Numbered from the stretch's first letter, positions 44,553 through 54,204 are shown. The stretch: DNA of 64,000 bases from Kurthia senegalensis (GCF_000285595.1 NZ_HE611069.1:36868-100867), one strand, 5' to 3'. Numbers and translations: made by a program. The notes: a model not told the origin generated them from the sequence alone.

Positions 44553-45935
44553 TTAGAATTTGATCATTTTTGAAGGAACAACCCATTCGTCAAATTGTTC
44601 TTCTGTTAATAGACCAGATTTTAATGCGCCTTCTTTAAGTGTTAAACCTTCTTTATGTGCCATCTTCGCAATTTTCGCAGCATTTTCATAACCGATGTAT
44701 GGGTTAAGTGCTGTTACTAACATTAGAGAGTTGTTTAAGAAGTGTTCTAATTTATCTTCATTTGCAGTAATACCAGCTAAACAGTGTTCATCGAAGCTAC
44801 GTACAACATCTGATAATAATTGTACAGATTGCATGAAGTTGTGTAAGATTACTGGTTTGAATACGTTTAATTCAAAGTTACCTTGAGATGCCGCGAAACC
44901 GATTGTTGTATCGTTACCCATTACTTGTACAGCTACCATTGTAACAGCTTCACATTGAGTTGGGTTTACTTTACCTGGCATGATTGAAGAACCTGGTTCA
45001 TTTTCTGGAATTGAAATTTCACCGAAACCAGAACGTGGACCTGAAGCTAACCAGCGTACGTCATTTGCGATTTTCATTAAATCAGCTGCAAGTGCTTTCA
45101 TTGCACCGTGTGTTGTAGTGATTTGATCGTGAGAAGTTAATGCATGGAATTTATTTGGAGATGCAACGAACTCTAAGCCTGTCTCTTTAGAAATTTCAGC
45201 GACAACTTTTTCGTCGAAACCATCTGGTGTATTAAGACCTGTACCAACTGCTGTACCACCGATTGCAAGTTCACGCATGTTTAACGCTGCTTCTTTAATC
45301 ATTTTTTCAGAAGCTTCGATCATGTATAACCAACCGCTAATTTCTTGACCTAATGTAAGTGGTGTTGCATCTTGTAAATGCGTACGACCAATTTTAATTA
45401 AGTTCATAAATTCTTCTGATTTTGATTTTAATGTCGCTTTAATTTGTTCTAAAGCAGGCATTAAATTGCGTTCTACAGCGATTGAAGTTGCGATGTGCAT
45501 AGCTGTTGGGAATGAGTCATTAGAAGATTGTGATTTATTTACATCATCATTTGGGTGAAGACGTTCTTCAGAACCTTTTGCTTCTAAATATTCGTTACCT
45601 AGGTGAGCGATTACTTCATTCACATTCATGTTCGTTTGAGTACCAGAACCTGTTTGGTAAATAACGAGTGGGAATTGATCATCCCATTTACCTTCAACAA
45701 TTTCATCTGCTGCATGAGCGATTGCTTCTGCTTTAATTGCTGATAAAGTGCCAAGTTCTACACAAACTTTAGCCACTGATTTTTTTAAGATTGCATAACC
45801 ATGAATGAAATCGATTGGCATATGATCAGAACCGATACGGAAGTTTTGTTTACTTCGTTGAGTTTGAGCACCCCATTTTTTGTCTGCTGGTACTTTAATT
45901 TCTCCCATAGAGTCATGTTCGATACGGTATTCCAA
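44553..45935 (-). CDS. fumC: Fumarate hydratase, class II
   Basis: The 460-residue enzyme interconverts fumarate and malate in the citrate cycle. The signature [14 protein letters not shown] and [13 protein letters not shown] are present. I chose TTG at 45935, 9 bases after GGAG, because it yields [19 protein letters not shown], the family N terminus; ATG codons at 45950 and 45944 are alternatives with poorer spacing. It is alone, with a terminator behind it and a long divergent region ahead. Confidence 0.95.
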   Translation of the reverse strand: MEYRIEHDSMGEIKVPADKKWGAQTQRSKQNFRIGSDHMPIDFIHGYAILKKSVAKVCVELGTLSAIKAEAIAHAADEIVEGKWDDQFPLVIYQTGSGTQTNMNVNEVIAHLGNEYLEAKGSEERLHPNDDVNKSQSSNDSFPTAMHIATSIAVERNLMPALEQIKATLKSKSEEFMNLIKIGRTHLQDATPLTLGQEISGWLYMIEASEKMIKEAALNMRELAIGGTAVGTGLNTPDGFDEKVVAEISKETGLEFVASPNKFHALTSHDQITTTHGAMKALAADLMKIANDVRWLASGPRSGFGEISIPENEPGSSIMPGKVNPTQCEAVTMVAVQVMGNDTTIGFAASQGNFELNVFKPVILHNFMQSVQLLSDVVRSFDEHCLAGITANEDKLEHFLNNSLMLVTALNPYIGYENAAKIAKMAHKEGLTLKEGALKSGLLTEEQFDEWVVPSKMIKF

Positions 45936-45950
45936 GACATTCATCTCCAT

Positions 45951-46399
45951 TTCGTATATATAAATTTTTTAATTTGTTACGCTTATAATGATAGCCTTTC
46001 TCATTGAAAAAGTCTTGAAAAGTGAATTAATTCTGTGAAAAAGAGCGAAAAATAGTCTTTCATGTGTTTTTAGAGGAATTTCTCGTCTTGACTAGAACAT
46101 TTTTAACGAAACGAGCAACAACTTATATCGTATTTGCTGCTTTTCAACGAACTATTAAAAAATGCTATGTCAAGTAAAGATTATGTAAATGAAATGCTCG
46201 AATTACTGTTTTTATTCTACAAAAAATGGTATATTCTACATTATAGAACGTTTCAACTATTAAAAAAATGCATTTTCGATTGTTACATCTTTGTAAAGAT
46301 TACGTAATTTCGAGGAAATAGAATATTGTTTTTGTTTGAATTTGTTATTATAGTAAGTGCGTTTAAATTGATTAAGCGGTTTATATTAGGAGGATTCAC
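45951..46399. other. Intergenic region between fumC and the PhoU-like gene
   Basis: About 450 bases without a credible gene. It contains a possible promoter for the phosphate genes (TTGTTT 46326-46331, TATAGT 46349-46354, 17 apart) and a repeat TTACATCTTTGTAAAG near 46283 that looks like TTTACA-type Pho boxes but is weak. AGGAGG lies just before the ATG at 46400. Confidence 0.45.
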
Positions 46400-47019
46400 A
46401 TGTTTAGCTCAAAAAACCAGATCCGTTCTTCAATGCCCTTTACGATATTGCGGAAAATTGTAATAAAGCGGCACACTATGCGGAAGAATTTAAAATTACA
46501 AGCATTGCTGACTTGAAAGAGCTTAGCGTTACATTAAAAAAATACGAAACAGATGGTGACACGTTAATTCATGAATTAATTCAAAAACTGAATAAGTCAT
46601 TCATGACACCAATCGAACGTGAAGACATTTTAGAACTAGCTGTTCGTATGGATGATATTTTAGATGGTATCGAAGGCTGTATCGCCCACTTCGAAATGTT
46701 CTCATTAACTGAAGTAGACAACTACATGCGTGATTTCTTAAAATACATCGTACTAAGTACAGATGAAATCGTACAAGCAATGAATCACTTAACGAACAAA
46801 AAATTAGTCAATATGCGTGAACACGCAATTCTAATTAAAGATTATGAACGTAAATGTGATGAAGTATTACGTACTTCAATCAAGCAACTATTTTTACATG
46901 AGCAAGATCCAATTCGTATCATTCAATTCAAAGACATTTATGAACAACTTGAAGAAGTTGCCGATTATTGCCAAAATGTCGCAAATTCAATGGATACAAT
47001 TATTATGCGTAACGCGTAG
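46400..47019 (+). pseudogene. PhoU-like (DUF47) Pit accessory protein, split at an A run
   Basis: ATG at 46400 follows AGGAGG with an 8-base gap. Its frame reads MFSSK and then leaves homology; in the -1 frame the sequence continues KPDPFFNALYDIAENCNKAAHYAEEF and runs to the stop at 47019, giving a DUF47 protein of about 206 residues (LELAVRMDDILDGIEGCIAHFEMF is typical). The break is at six A residues (46411-46416); a seventh restores the frame. The run forms an in-phase A_AAA_AAC heptamer (46411-46417). Alternatively translation could start at ATG 46513 and give a truncated 168-residue protein. The next gene is the Pit transporter; this protein normally regulates it. Confidence 0.85.
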
Positions 47020-47031
47020 GAGCTGCAAAAA

Positions 47032-48033
47032 ATGGACAGTATAATTATATTAACCGTATTAGTCGTATTCTTCGCTTTAGCATTCGACTTTATTAACGGA
47101 TTTCATGATACAGCAAATGCCATTGCAACAGCGGTTTCTACACGTGCGTTACCACCACGCGTTGCCGTTTTAATGGCTGCTACAATGAACTTTATCGGTG
47201 CGATTACCTTTACAGGTGTCGCACAAGCTTTAGCGAAAGATATCGTAGACCCATTCGCACTTGAAAATGGGGTCGTTATTATCTTAGCAGCACTTATTTC
47301 AGCAATTATTTGGAACTTAGCTACTTGGTACTTCGGTATTCCATCAAGCTCTTCTCACGCTTTAATCGGTTCACTTGCTGGTGCAGCTGCAATGGCTGCC
47401 GGCTTCGGTGCGATTAACTGGGAAGGTTTCACAAAAATTATTAAAGCATTACTATTATCACCATTCATTGCAATCGTCATCGGTTTCTTAATGATGTCAC
47501 TCTTCAAAATACTTTTCTCTGGATTTAGCTTATACAAAACGAATAACAGTTTCCGTAAAGTACAAATTTTGACTGCAGCTGTTCAATCATTTACACACGG
47601 TACGAATGACGCACAAAAATCAATGGGTATTATTACAATGGCTTTAATGGCTGGTGGCTTATTAAGCCAAGGTTCTGAAATTCCATTCTGGGTACGTATT
47701 TCTTGTGCCATTGCAATGGGTCTTGGTACATCTGTCGGTGGTTATAAAATCATCAAAACAGTCGGTAGTAAAATTATGAAAATCCGTCCTGTTAACGGTG
47801 TAGCAGCAGATTTATCTTCTGCATTAATTATTTTCAGCGCAACAAACTTACACTTACCTGTATCAACTACTCACGTTATTTCTTCAGCAATCATGGGTGT
47901 TGGTGCTGCACAAAATGCAAAAGGTGTAAAATGGGGCGTTGCTCGTAACATCGTTATTACTTGGGTCATTACGCTTCCTTTAGCTGGTCTAATGGGTGCA
48001 CTCATTTTCTTATGTTTCAATCTTTTCTTATAA
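47032..48033 (+). CDS. pit: Low-affinity inorganic phosphate transporter Pit
   Basis: The 333-residue membrane protein has two copies of the PiT signature: FDFINGFHDTANAIAT in the first half and QSFTHGTNDAQKSMGII in the second. It imports metal-phosphate complexes with protons. AGGAGCTGCAAAA precedes ATG at 47032, 12 bases after the DUF47 stop. The pair is like ykaA-pit of B. subtilis. A strong terminator ends the operon. Confidence 0.95.
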   Translation: MDSIIILTVLVVFFALAFDFINGFHDTANAIATAVSTRALPPRVAVLMAATMNFIGAITFTGVAQALAKDIVDPFALENGVVIILAALISAIIWNLATWYFGIPSSSSHALIGSLAGAAAMAAGFGAINWEGFTKIIKALLLSPFIAIVIGFLMMSLFKILFSGFSLYKTNNSFRKVQILTAAVQSFTHGTNDAQKSMGIITMALMAGGLLSQGSEIPFWVRISCAIAMGLGTSVGGYKIIKTVGSKIMKIRPVNGVAADLSSALIIFSATNLHLPVSTTHVISSAIMGVGAAQNAKGVKWGVARNIVITWVITLPLAGLMGALIFLCFNLFL

Positions 48034-48065
48034 AATAATATAAACCGCAAAATATACAGAACTAT

Positions 48066-48100
48066 AAAAAAGAGGAGAGCATACGCTCTCCTCTTTTTTT
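48066..48100. terminator. Bidirectional terminator, pit and mhqD
   Basis: A perfect 15-bp stem (48066-48080 with 48085-48099), six A and six T residues at its ends. Confidence 0.92.
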
Positions 48101-48106
48101 CATTCT

Positions 48107-48718
48107 CTATTTAAAATGACGGTCATACCATGCTTTCGCATCTTGCACTTCGTCCATCGTTAATTGATGTCCGTATGCGTGCCAATACATTTCTACGTCC
48201 GCACCTTGTTGTTCTAAATATTGTTGTAATCCTTTTGATTGGTCAATCGGACACATTTGGTCGTTATTCCCTGCACCAATCCAAACGTTTAAACCTTCTA
48301 AACTTGGTAAAGTAATGTCTTCTCTCGGAACCATTGGGTGATGTAAAATAGCCCCTTTTGCTACGTTGCCGATTTCAAAAAATAAGTTAGCGGCAATGTT
48401 TGCACCATTTGAGTAGCCAAGTATTACCACTTTTTCACGATTGAACGCATATTGCTCAGCTGCTTCGTCTAAAAATGCAGCAAGTTCTTTCGTACGCATC
48501 GATAAATTGTCTAAATCAAATACACCCATGCCTAGACGTTTGAAAAAGCGCGGCATCCCATTTTCATTTTCTTGCCCACGTATACCTAATAAGTTCGCTT
48601 CCGGGTCGATTTGTCGTCCTAACCCAAGTAAGTCTTTCTCATTCCCACCTGTACCATGTAGCAATACGAATGTCATTGCATCGTCATTTGTTCCTTTTAC
48701 ATAAACATGTTTCATCAT
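48107..48718 (-). CDS. mhqD: Quinone/catechol stress hydrolase, MhqD-like
   Basis: The 203-residue alpha/beta hydrolase closely matches B. subtilis MhqD (YodD): LLHGTGGNEKDLL (oxyanion loop), ENGMPRFFKRLGMGVFD, nucleophile elbow LGYSNGAN (serine about 115), AILHHPMVPRED, and the final histidine in GHQLTM. MhqD is induced by methylhydroquinone and catechol in B. subtilis. A perfect 22-base palindrome of the MhqR type lies between the promoter and ATG. GGAGGCGGAG precedes ATG at 48718; a second ATG at 48715 is possible. Confidence 0.92.
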   Translation of the reverse strand: MMKHVYVKGTNDDAMTFVLLHGTGGNEKDLLGLGRQIDPEANLLGIRGQENENGMPRFFKRLGMGVFDLDNLSMRTKELAAFLDEAAEQYAFNREKVVILGYSNGANIAANLFFEIGNVAKGAILHHPMVPREDITLPSLEGLNVWIGAGNNDQMCPIDQSKGLQQYLEQQGADVEMYWHAYGHQLTMDEVQDAKAWYDRHFK

Positions 48719-48730
48719 TGCTCCGCCTCC

Positions 48731-48752
48731 ATTATCTTGAATTCAAGATAAT
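48731..48752 (-). promoter_or_regulatory. MhqR-type operator upstream of mhqD
   Basis: ATTATCTTGAA/TTCAAGATAAT is a perfect 22-base palindrome with the ATCT...AGAT arms of the B. subtilis MhqR box. It overlaps the last two bases of the -10 box and the likely start of transcription. Confidence 0.8.
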
Positions 48753-48778
48753 TATAAAAGAAAAAGAAGGAAAGTCAA
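48751..48778 (-). promoter_or_regulatory. Sigma-A-type promoter of mhqD
   Basis: TTGACT (48773-48778) and TATAAT (48751-48756), 16 bases apart on the minus strand. It lies within the terminator of the preceding gene. Confidence 0.75.
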
Positions 48779-48795
48779 AAAACGACACTTCCTTC
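48757..48795 (-). terminator. Terminator of the 48.8 kb hypothetical gene
   Basis: A stem of seven GAAGGAA/TTCCTTC pairs plus an inner GTC/GAC (48766-48795) with an uneven internal loop, followed by TTTTTCTTTT. It contains the mhqD -35 box. Confidence 0.65.
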
Positions 48796-48805
48796 TTCAA
48801 ACAGC

Positions 48806-49276
48806 TTATTTTTTCTTCTCTTTTAAGAAGCCTTCTTCATGCATATATTCTTCTGCATCTTCACGTGTACCGAAGCTTTCTTCTAAGTTGAAGCCATGTT
48901 GTACGTTCCAAAATGCGCCATCAAAAACGAGTAGTAATTGATCACCACTACGATTTCTCCAACTTTCTTCAATCGTTACTTCTTCTACAATATCGTCTAC
49001 TTCAGATAAATACGTAATAGAATCTTCTACAACATCGCGAAGTTGTTGTTCAGAGAAATCACGAATATTTACTAAACCACGGTCATCTGATTCGTATGCT
49101 AATAAATCACCAACGTATACGAATCCATTACCGTTCGGATGTAATTTTTCTACGACAATTTTCTTTTCATATTGGCTACCTTCATAATGGTAGTTTAAAC
49201 GATTCATTGAAACTTTTTTACAAGTTAATTCTCCGAATGAATCGATAATCGCTTTCTTTTCTTCAAATGATAACAT
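48806..49276 (-). CDS. Conserved-looking hypothetical acidic protein
   Basis: The 156-residue product has no signal peptide or membrane helix. It is acidic, with a lysine-rich tail (FLKEKKK). KKIVVEKLHPNGNGFVYVGDLLAYE resembles a small beta-rich domain, and FGTREDAEEYMHEEGF ends it. I do not recognise the family. GGGAGCGATAGTCAA supports ATG at 49276, and terminators bracket it, so it is a real single-gene unit. No functional hint comes from the neighbours, mhqD downstream and an AI-2E family permease upstream. Confidence 0.7.
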   Translation of the reverse strand: MLSFEEKKAIIDSFGELTCKKVSMNRLNYHYEGSQYEKKIVVEKLHPNGNGFVYVGDLLAYESDDRGLVNIRDFSEQQLRDVVEDSITYLSEVDDIVEEVTIEESWRNRSGDQLLLVFDGAFWNVQHGFNLEESFGTREDAEEYMHEEGFLKEKKK

Positions 49277-49373
49277 TTGACTATCGCTCCCTTATTTGGA
49301 CTTAAATTTAAGTATACAAGAAAAAATTGCACGTTCCTATCTTTTTCACTTTTTTATACTTTAACGTGTAATG

Positions 49374-49414
49374 CCATAAAAAAAGCTTTGAAAGATACTA
49401 TTCTTTCAAAGCTT
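49374..49414 (-). terminator. Terminator of the AI-2E family gene
   Basis: A 13-bp perfect stem (49383-49395 with 49402-49414) and T run on the minus strand. Confidence 0.85.
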
Positions 49415-49419
49415 CTTCC

Positions 49420-50505
49420 CTATTCTACGTCTTTTGCTCCGTAATTTTTAATACGTGTTCGATAAGCGTAAATGTTTTGTACGACTACTTTTATAACCGC
49501 ATAAATCGGTACACCGAGTAAAATGCCGACGAATCCAGCTAAGTTGCCTGCCGCTAAAATAATCGTAATGACCGTTAATGGATGCACGTCTAATGATTTT
49601 CCCATCACGTTTGGTGTTACAAAGTTACTATCAATTTGGTTAACGAGTAATGTAATGATACATACCCATAATGCTTGCATCGGGTCGTGTACGAGACCGA
49701 TTACTAAAGCCGGTAAAAAGGCCATCCAAGGGCCAATGAACGGTACCATATTTAAGAAGAAGGCGAGTATACAAAGTAATAATGCATATTCTAAGTCGAT
49801 AATGCTATAACCGATAAACATTAATACGGCTAAAATCGCACTTACAAGCATTTGTCCTTGAACGTAACTCGCTAACACTTCGTTCATTTCAGCTAATGTT
49901 TTCTTCACCCATTTTTGTAGTTCCCCTGAAAAGATTCCTTCAATTTTCGGACGGAATTTTTCATGATCTTTCAACATAAAAATGAAGAAGAATGGAATGA
50001 CGATTAATGAGAATGTCCAGTTCGTAATTAATCCTACAATTTCAAACATAAATTTACTCGTAAAAATCGCAATGTCTTGTAGTGAATTTAAAAAATCATT
50101 AATAGCCGACGTCACTTGCTTTGGAAAATTATCGCGGTTCGCTAAAATGTAATTAATACGTTGAGAAATTTTTGAGAACAACCACGGTGCACTTTGTATA
50201 AGGGAACTCATCTGTTTCATAATAGCGGGTGTCACCCATGATATGAACGCAGATACGAGACCTATTAATACGACAACAATTGATAAAATGCTCGCCCAGC
50301 GAGGGAACTTACATTTTTTCTCAAGTAAACGTTGCAAAGGCTCTGTCACGTAAAATAAAATACCCCCAACTAATAGTGGTACGAAAATAGCTCCAATAAT
50401 GACACCAATTGGTTTAAATACGTACGAGATTTCCAAGAAAATCTTAATAATTAACACAGTCAATAATATACCAATTGCTGCTTGAAACCATCGTTTCTTC
50501 GTCAA
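49420..50505 (-). CDS. AI-2E family (PerM/YtvI-like) membrane protein
   Basis: The 361-residue protein has about seven helices and an extracytoplasmic middle domain. MVPFIGPWMAFLPALVIGL and NFVTPNVMGKSLDVHPLTVI are the defining C-terminal motifs. Members export or conduct ions or signalling compounds; some are Na+(K+)/H+ antiporters, and AI-2 export is shown for few. An open frame extends to 50658, but TTG at 50505, five bases after GGAGGGA, gives the usual N terminus. Monocistronic. Confidence 0.88.
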   Translation of the reverse strand: MTKKRWFQAAIGILLTVLIIKIFLEISYVFKPIGVIIGAIFVPLLVGGILFYVTEPLQRLLEKKCKFPRWASILSIVVVLIGLVSAFISWVTPAIMKQMSSLIQSAPWLFSKISQRINYILANRDNFPKQVTSAINDFLNSLQDIAIFTSKFMFEIVGLITNWTFSLIVIPFFFIFMLKDHEKFRPKIEGIFSGELQKWVKKTLAEMNEVLASYVQGQMLVSAILAVLMFIGYSIIDLEYALLLCILAFFLNMVPFIGPWMAFLPALVIGLVHDPMQALWVCIITLLVNQIDSNFVTPNVMGKSLDVHPLTVITIILAAGNLAGFVGILLGVPIYAVIKVVVQNIYAYRTRIKNYGAKDVE

Positions 50506-50582
50506 ATAAATCCCTCCTTTTTTATACATATAAGTATAAACCATACAATTAAAATAGGCATTTATATCGCGTGATTTACGCA

Positions 50583-50617
50583 TAAAAAAACTCAAAACCA
50601 AATGAATGGTTTTGAGT
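50583..50617 (-). terminator. Terminator of pepF
   Basis: An 11-bp perfect stem (50590-50600 with 50607-50617) and T run on the minus strand. Confidence 0.85.
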
Positions 50618-50635
50618 CTCATAAAATTTTCATTT

Positions 50636-52333
50636 CTAAAGAGCTGCGTCATCAACATTGTCTAAATAAGCACGAATCGCTTCAAGCACGTTTTCTAAAC
50701 AACCTTCTTCAAAAGGTGATACGAGATTTGCTTCTGCTACTAGTTTTGTGAATGATTTTGAACCGCCTTGACGGCAAAGGCGAATATAATCTTTCCATGC
50801 ATTTGCATGGTCTTCACGATCGCGTTTCCAAAATTGGAATGCACAAACTTGTGCTAACGTATAATCAATATAGTAGAAAGGACTGTTGTAAATATGTTGT
50901 TGGCGTTGCCAGAACCCGCCGCCTTCTAAATATTCGAAGCCGTCGTAATCACGATGTGGTAAATAAATACCTTCGATTTCTTTCCAAGCTGCTTTACGTT
51001 CAGCCGGTGTCATTTCTGGATTTTCGTATACGACGTGTTGGAATTCATCTACTGCTACACCGTACGGTAAAAATAATAGACCTTCTGAAAGATGTGAGAA
51101 TTTGTATTTCTCTACGTCTTCTTTAAAGAACAATTCCATCCATGGCCATGTGAAAAACTCCATACTCATCGAGTGAATTTCACATGATTCAAACGTTGGC
51201 CATAAATATTCTGGAATGCCGATATTACGACTAGAATACACTTGGAAGGCATGACCTGCTTCATGTGTTAATACGTCGATGTCGCCTGAAGTTCCGTTAA
51301 AGTTTGAGAAAATATACGGTGAATTGTAGTCATCGATAAACGTACAATAACCGCCGCCTTCTTTCCCTTTCTTCGCAACTAAGTCCATTAAGTTATGATC
51401 AATCATATAATTGAAAAATTCATTTGTTTCTTTAGACAACTCACTATACATTTGCTTCCCATTTTCAACGATCCAATCGGCATCGCCTTTCGGTACAGCA
51501 TTGCCCGTTTGGAATGCATACGATTCGTCGTGGAATTTCAGTTTTTCTACGCCGATTCGTTTCGCTTGGCGTTCACGTAATTCCGTTGCATACGGTACGA
51601 CAACATCGCGAATTTGATCGCGATATTTTTTAACCATATCTGCATTGTAATCGATACGATTCATTAAAACGTATCCAAGTTCTACATAGTTTTTGTAGCC
51701 CATCGTCGTCGCCATTTCGTGACGAACTTTTACTAAATCGTCATAAATGCGGTCGAACTGCGCTTCATGTGATGCATAGAAGCCAAATCGAGCTTTCTGA
51801 GCGTCTTCACGCACTTGTCTGTCACTATCTTCGGCAAAAGGTCCTAATTGCGCTAACGTGTACGTTTCGCCTTTAAACTCGATTTGTGCTGAAGCGACTA
51901 ATTGCATGTATTCAGACGTTAGTTTATTTTGCTTTTGCATTAATTCAATAATATCTTTTGAAAAACCTTTAATTTGATAGTCTGCAAGGTCGAACAATTG
52001 TTGACCCCATTTTTCTTCTAATTGTTTGCGAAACTTAGAAGTCGTTAATGCTTTATAATAATCTGTTACGAAATCTTCGTATTTCGGACTGATTTCATCA
52101 ATATAATCACGCTCTTGTTTATAAAATTCATCATTCGTATCGATGGATGCACGAATATAACAAAGGTTCACCGCTGTTGAGAATCGTCTTTGTAGCGTAT
52201 TAATTTGTTCAATTACTTCACTTTGCTCTTCTACAGACGACGCTGCACTAAACTTCGCAAGTAATTCATCAAAATCCAATTTCATATCGTCCAAATCTGG
52301 GCGAGCATATTGATAATCATTAAATGTTACCAC
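50636..52333 (-). CDS. pepF: M3 family oligoendopeptidase (PepF-like)
   Basis: The 565-residue metallopeptidase degrades short peptides in the cytoplasm. The zinc motif HEAGH is in DVLTHEAGHAFQVYSS, about residue 340, with the third ligand in the following FESCEIHSMSMEFF. Start GTG at 52333 follows GAGGGGG by 8 bases and gives TFNDYQYARPDL, the expected start of this subfamily; the frame extends to 52387 without a ribosome site. A terminator follows. It is divergent from the SEC-C gene. Confidence 0.92.
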   Translation of the reverse strand: MVTFNDYQYARPDLDDMKLDFDELLAKFSAASSVEEQSEVIEQINTLQRRFSTAVNLCYIRASIDTNDEFYKQERDYIDEISPKYEDFVTDYYKALTTSKFRKQLEEKWGQQLFDLADYQIKGFSKDIIELMQKQNKLTSEYMQLVASAQIEFKGETYTLAQLGPFAEDSDRQVREDAQKARFGFYASHEAQFDRIYDDLVKVRHEMATTMGYKNYVELGYVLMNRIDYNADMVKKYRDQIRDVVVPYATELRERQAKRIGVEKLKFHDESYAFQTGNAVPKGDADWIVENGKQMYSELSKETNEFFNYMIDHNLMDLVAKKGKEGGGYCTFIDDYNSPYIFSNFNGTSGDIDVLTHEAGHAFQVYSSRNIGIPEYLWPTFESCEIHSMSMEFFTWPWMELFFKEDVEKYKFSHLSEGLLFLPYGVAVDEFQHVVYENPEMTPAERKAAWKEIEGIYLPHRDYDGFEYLEGGGFWQRQQHIYNSPFYYIDYTLAQVCAFQFWKRDREDHANAWKDYIRLCRQGGSKSFTKLVAEANLVSPFEEGCLENVLEAIRAYLDNVDDAAL

Positions 52334-52541
52334 GTTAAAATCCCCCTCTATTTCGAATAACGAAATATTTAATACGTTTATTGTCATTTATTATCCGAAA
52401 ATTTGCAACAATTATTTACAATACCACGTTTAATATGGATGAATCTACCAAAAAACAGCGAATTAGCATAAAATACTTATTTTTTTCGTTATATTGTGAT
52501 AATCTAATTTTATGCCTAAATTTTAAAGTGAGGTGCTTACA

Positions 52542-53588
52542 TTGGTAGGACGTAATGATCCTTGTCCATGTGGTAGTGGCAAAAAGTATAAAAAGTGTCA
52601 TGGTAAAAACAATTCAACTAGCGATATTTCTGCAGTAATCGAAAGTGAAGTAGCACGCCTTCAAGGTTTGTTCGCACAAGATTACTATTCAAAGGTCAAT
52701 CATAAATTACAAACTCGCCTTCAAGAATGGCATGCTGCATTGCAACATGCTCCACATCTTCCAGAAGGTTATTTAGAAATTGCTGCAGTAGATACAGCAA
52801 TGTATGTAGATGAACCAACAGAATGGAAAGAGTATATCGAAACTGTAGTAGCTGACGAAGAAGTTCGCGCGCAAGTGAAAGCTGTATTCAAAGAATGGGC
52901 TGAACCGACATTAGTATTAGCTGAGGTGGTAAGTAACGATGAAAATCTTTTACAATTAAAAGACGTTACAACTGGTGCTAGCTATGCGATGCCTTCATCT
53001 CCAAACGCTGCAACTGCTAAATGGGTATTCGGTGTTGTATTTAAAGATACACGTGTTGCTGAAAACGGCATCCAAGTGTCTCAAAGTACGTTATTCATCC
53101 CAGAAACTCTTAGCATGGTAACAGACATCATGAAAGCAAAACTTGCAAATGGTGTAACAGATGCTCTTGAGCTTTACAAAGCATTCGTTGAAATTCTTGA
53201 AAATGAAGTAGAAGAAACAGAAACGAAAGAAGTTTCTGAAACTCCTGCTCCTAAGAAAACAACTATTTCTAAAGTTGAAAAAGTAGAAGCTAAAGAAGGC
53301 GAAACTTTCGAAGACGAAATTATCGGTCTTGTAAAAGCTTACTTAACTGAATTCAACTTAGAAGCAGCTGACTTCGTAACGTCTGTAGAAAGCTACTTAG
53401 CTAATACAAATATTAAAGCGAAAAAAGCTGGTGCAGTTGCTGCTGGTGCAATTCTTGCTGGTCAAACAGCTGGTGTTGTTCCAGAAGGCGGTTTATCTAA
53501 AGTAAAAGATGTTGCAGAACACTTTGATGTGTCATCTTCATCTTTATCTAAATACCGTAAAGAAATTGCAGAAACACTAGAAAAATAA
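52542..53588 (+). CDS. SEC-C zinc-motif protein with C-terminal helix-turn-helix-like region
   Basis: The 348-residue protein starts with [19 protein letters not shown], the SEC-C zinc knuckle (CxC...C/H) also found at the end of SecA. The middle is helical, with [13 protein letters not shown] and a beta-rich part; a lysine/glutamate linker ([12 protein letters not shown]) precedes a C-terminal segment resembling a DNA-binding helix pair ([23 protein letters not shown]). TTG at 52542 follows GTGAGGTG by six bases. The function is unknown; a role in RNA/DNA or translocation-related chaperoning is speculation. Confidence 0.8.
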   Translation: MVGRNDPCPCGSGKKYKKCHGKNNSTSDISAVIESEVARLQGLFAQDYYSKVNHKLQTRLQEWHAALQHAPHLPEGYLEIAAVDTAMYVDEPTEWKEYIETVVADEEVRAQVKAVFKEWAEPTLVLAEVVSNDENLLQLKDVTTGASYAMPSSPNAATAKWVFGVVFKDTRVAENGIQVSQSTLFIPETLSMVTDIMKAKLANGVTDALELYKAFVEILENEVEETETKEVSETPAPKKTTISKVEKVEAKEGETFEDEIIGLVKAYLTEFNLEAADFVTSVESYLANTNIKAKKAGAVAAGAILAGQTAGVVPEGGLSKVKDVAEHFDVSSSSLSKYRKEIAETLEK

Positions 53589-53603
53589 TACCAACACTGA
53601 CAC

Positions 53604-53637
53604 AAAAGGGTGCGACAGACGTCGCACCCTTTTTTTA
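53604..53637 (+). terminator. Terminator of the SEC-C gene
   Basis: A 13-bp stem (53604-53616 with 53621-53633) ends in seven T residues; the stop of the convergent YdcF-like gene lies next to it. Confidence 0.9.
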
Positions 53638-54204
53638 TTTACCGAACACAATCGCTTTTATTAACGCTATTTTTTCACGTATTCGCACTTTTTGCTGAAT
53701 CGCTTCCGGTGTCGGTGCAGCAAGTGTTTGAACGTGTAGATGTTGTCGCTTCGCTAAAATTTTAGCACGTAATAAATGATAATCATTCGATATGATTAAC
53801 ACATCGTGCATATCTGGTACGAGCTGCTTTGCAAACAAAATGTTTTCGTAAGTCGACGTCGCTTTACGCTCTTCTACAATGCGTGTCTCCTCGATTCCTG
53901 CAGCAATTAAGTACCGTCGCATTACAACAGCTTCAAACTCATCTTCATCTGGTCCACGTCCTCCGCTCACGATTACCATGCTTTCTGGGTAACGTTTCGC
54001 ATACTGAGCCGCTACGTCTAAGCGATTTGCCAATGCTTCACTCGGAATTGCCCCTCGTCTCACTTTTGCACCGAGTACGAGAACGTACGGAATCGCCCTT
54101 TGTACCACTTGATTACTTTGGCGCATCATCAATGCTCGCAACGTTCCAGACACGGTTGCAAACGCTATAGTTATTAACATGACTCGCTTCCAAAATGTAC
54201 GCAT
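53635..54204 (-). CDS. YdcF/SanA family (DUF218) membrane-anchored protein
   Basis: The 189-residue protein has one N-terminal membrane helix (about 7-25) and the DUF218 domain: VLVLGAKVRRGAIPSEALANRLDVA, VSGGRGPDEDEFEA and the ATSTYENILFAKQ motif. Family members such as ElyC and SanA affect cell-envelope integrity; YdcF binds S-adenosylmethionine in crystals. GTTAGGAGGTAGTGGG before ATG at 54204 is strong. It sits directly behind the terminator of the chemoreceptor gene, so it may have its own promoter or be read through. Confidence 0.88.
   Translation of the reverse strand: MRTFWKRVMLITIAFATVSGTLRALMMRQSNQVVQRAIPYVLVLGAKVRRGAIPSEALANRLDVAAQYAKRYPESMVIVSGGRGPDEDEFEAVVMRRYLIAAGIEETRIVEERKATSTYENILFAKQLVPDMHDVLIISNDYHLLRAKILAKRQHLHVQTLAAPTPEAIQQKVRIREKIALIKAIVFGK

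Noticed and set aside
46283..46310. Pho-box-like TTACA repeats before the phosphate genes
   Set aside because: Only one good half-site is present and the spacing does not fit the 11-base period of PhoP boxes.
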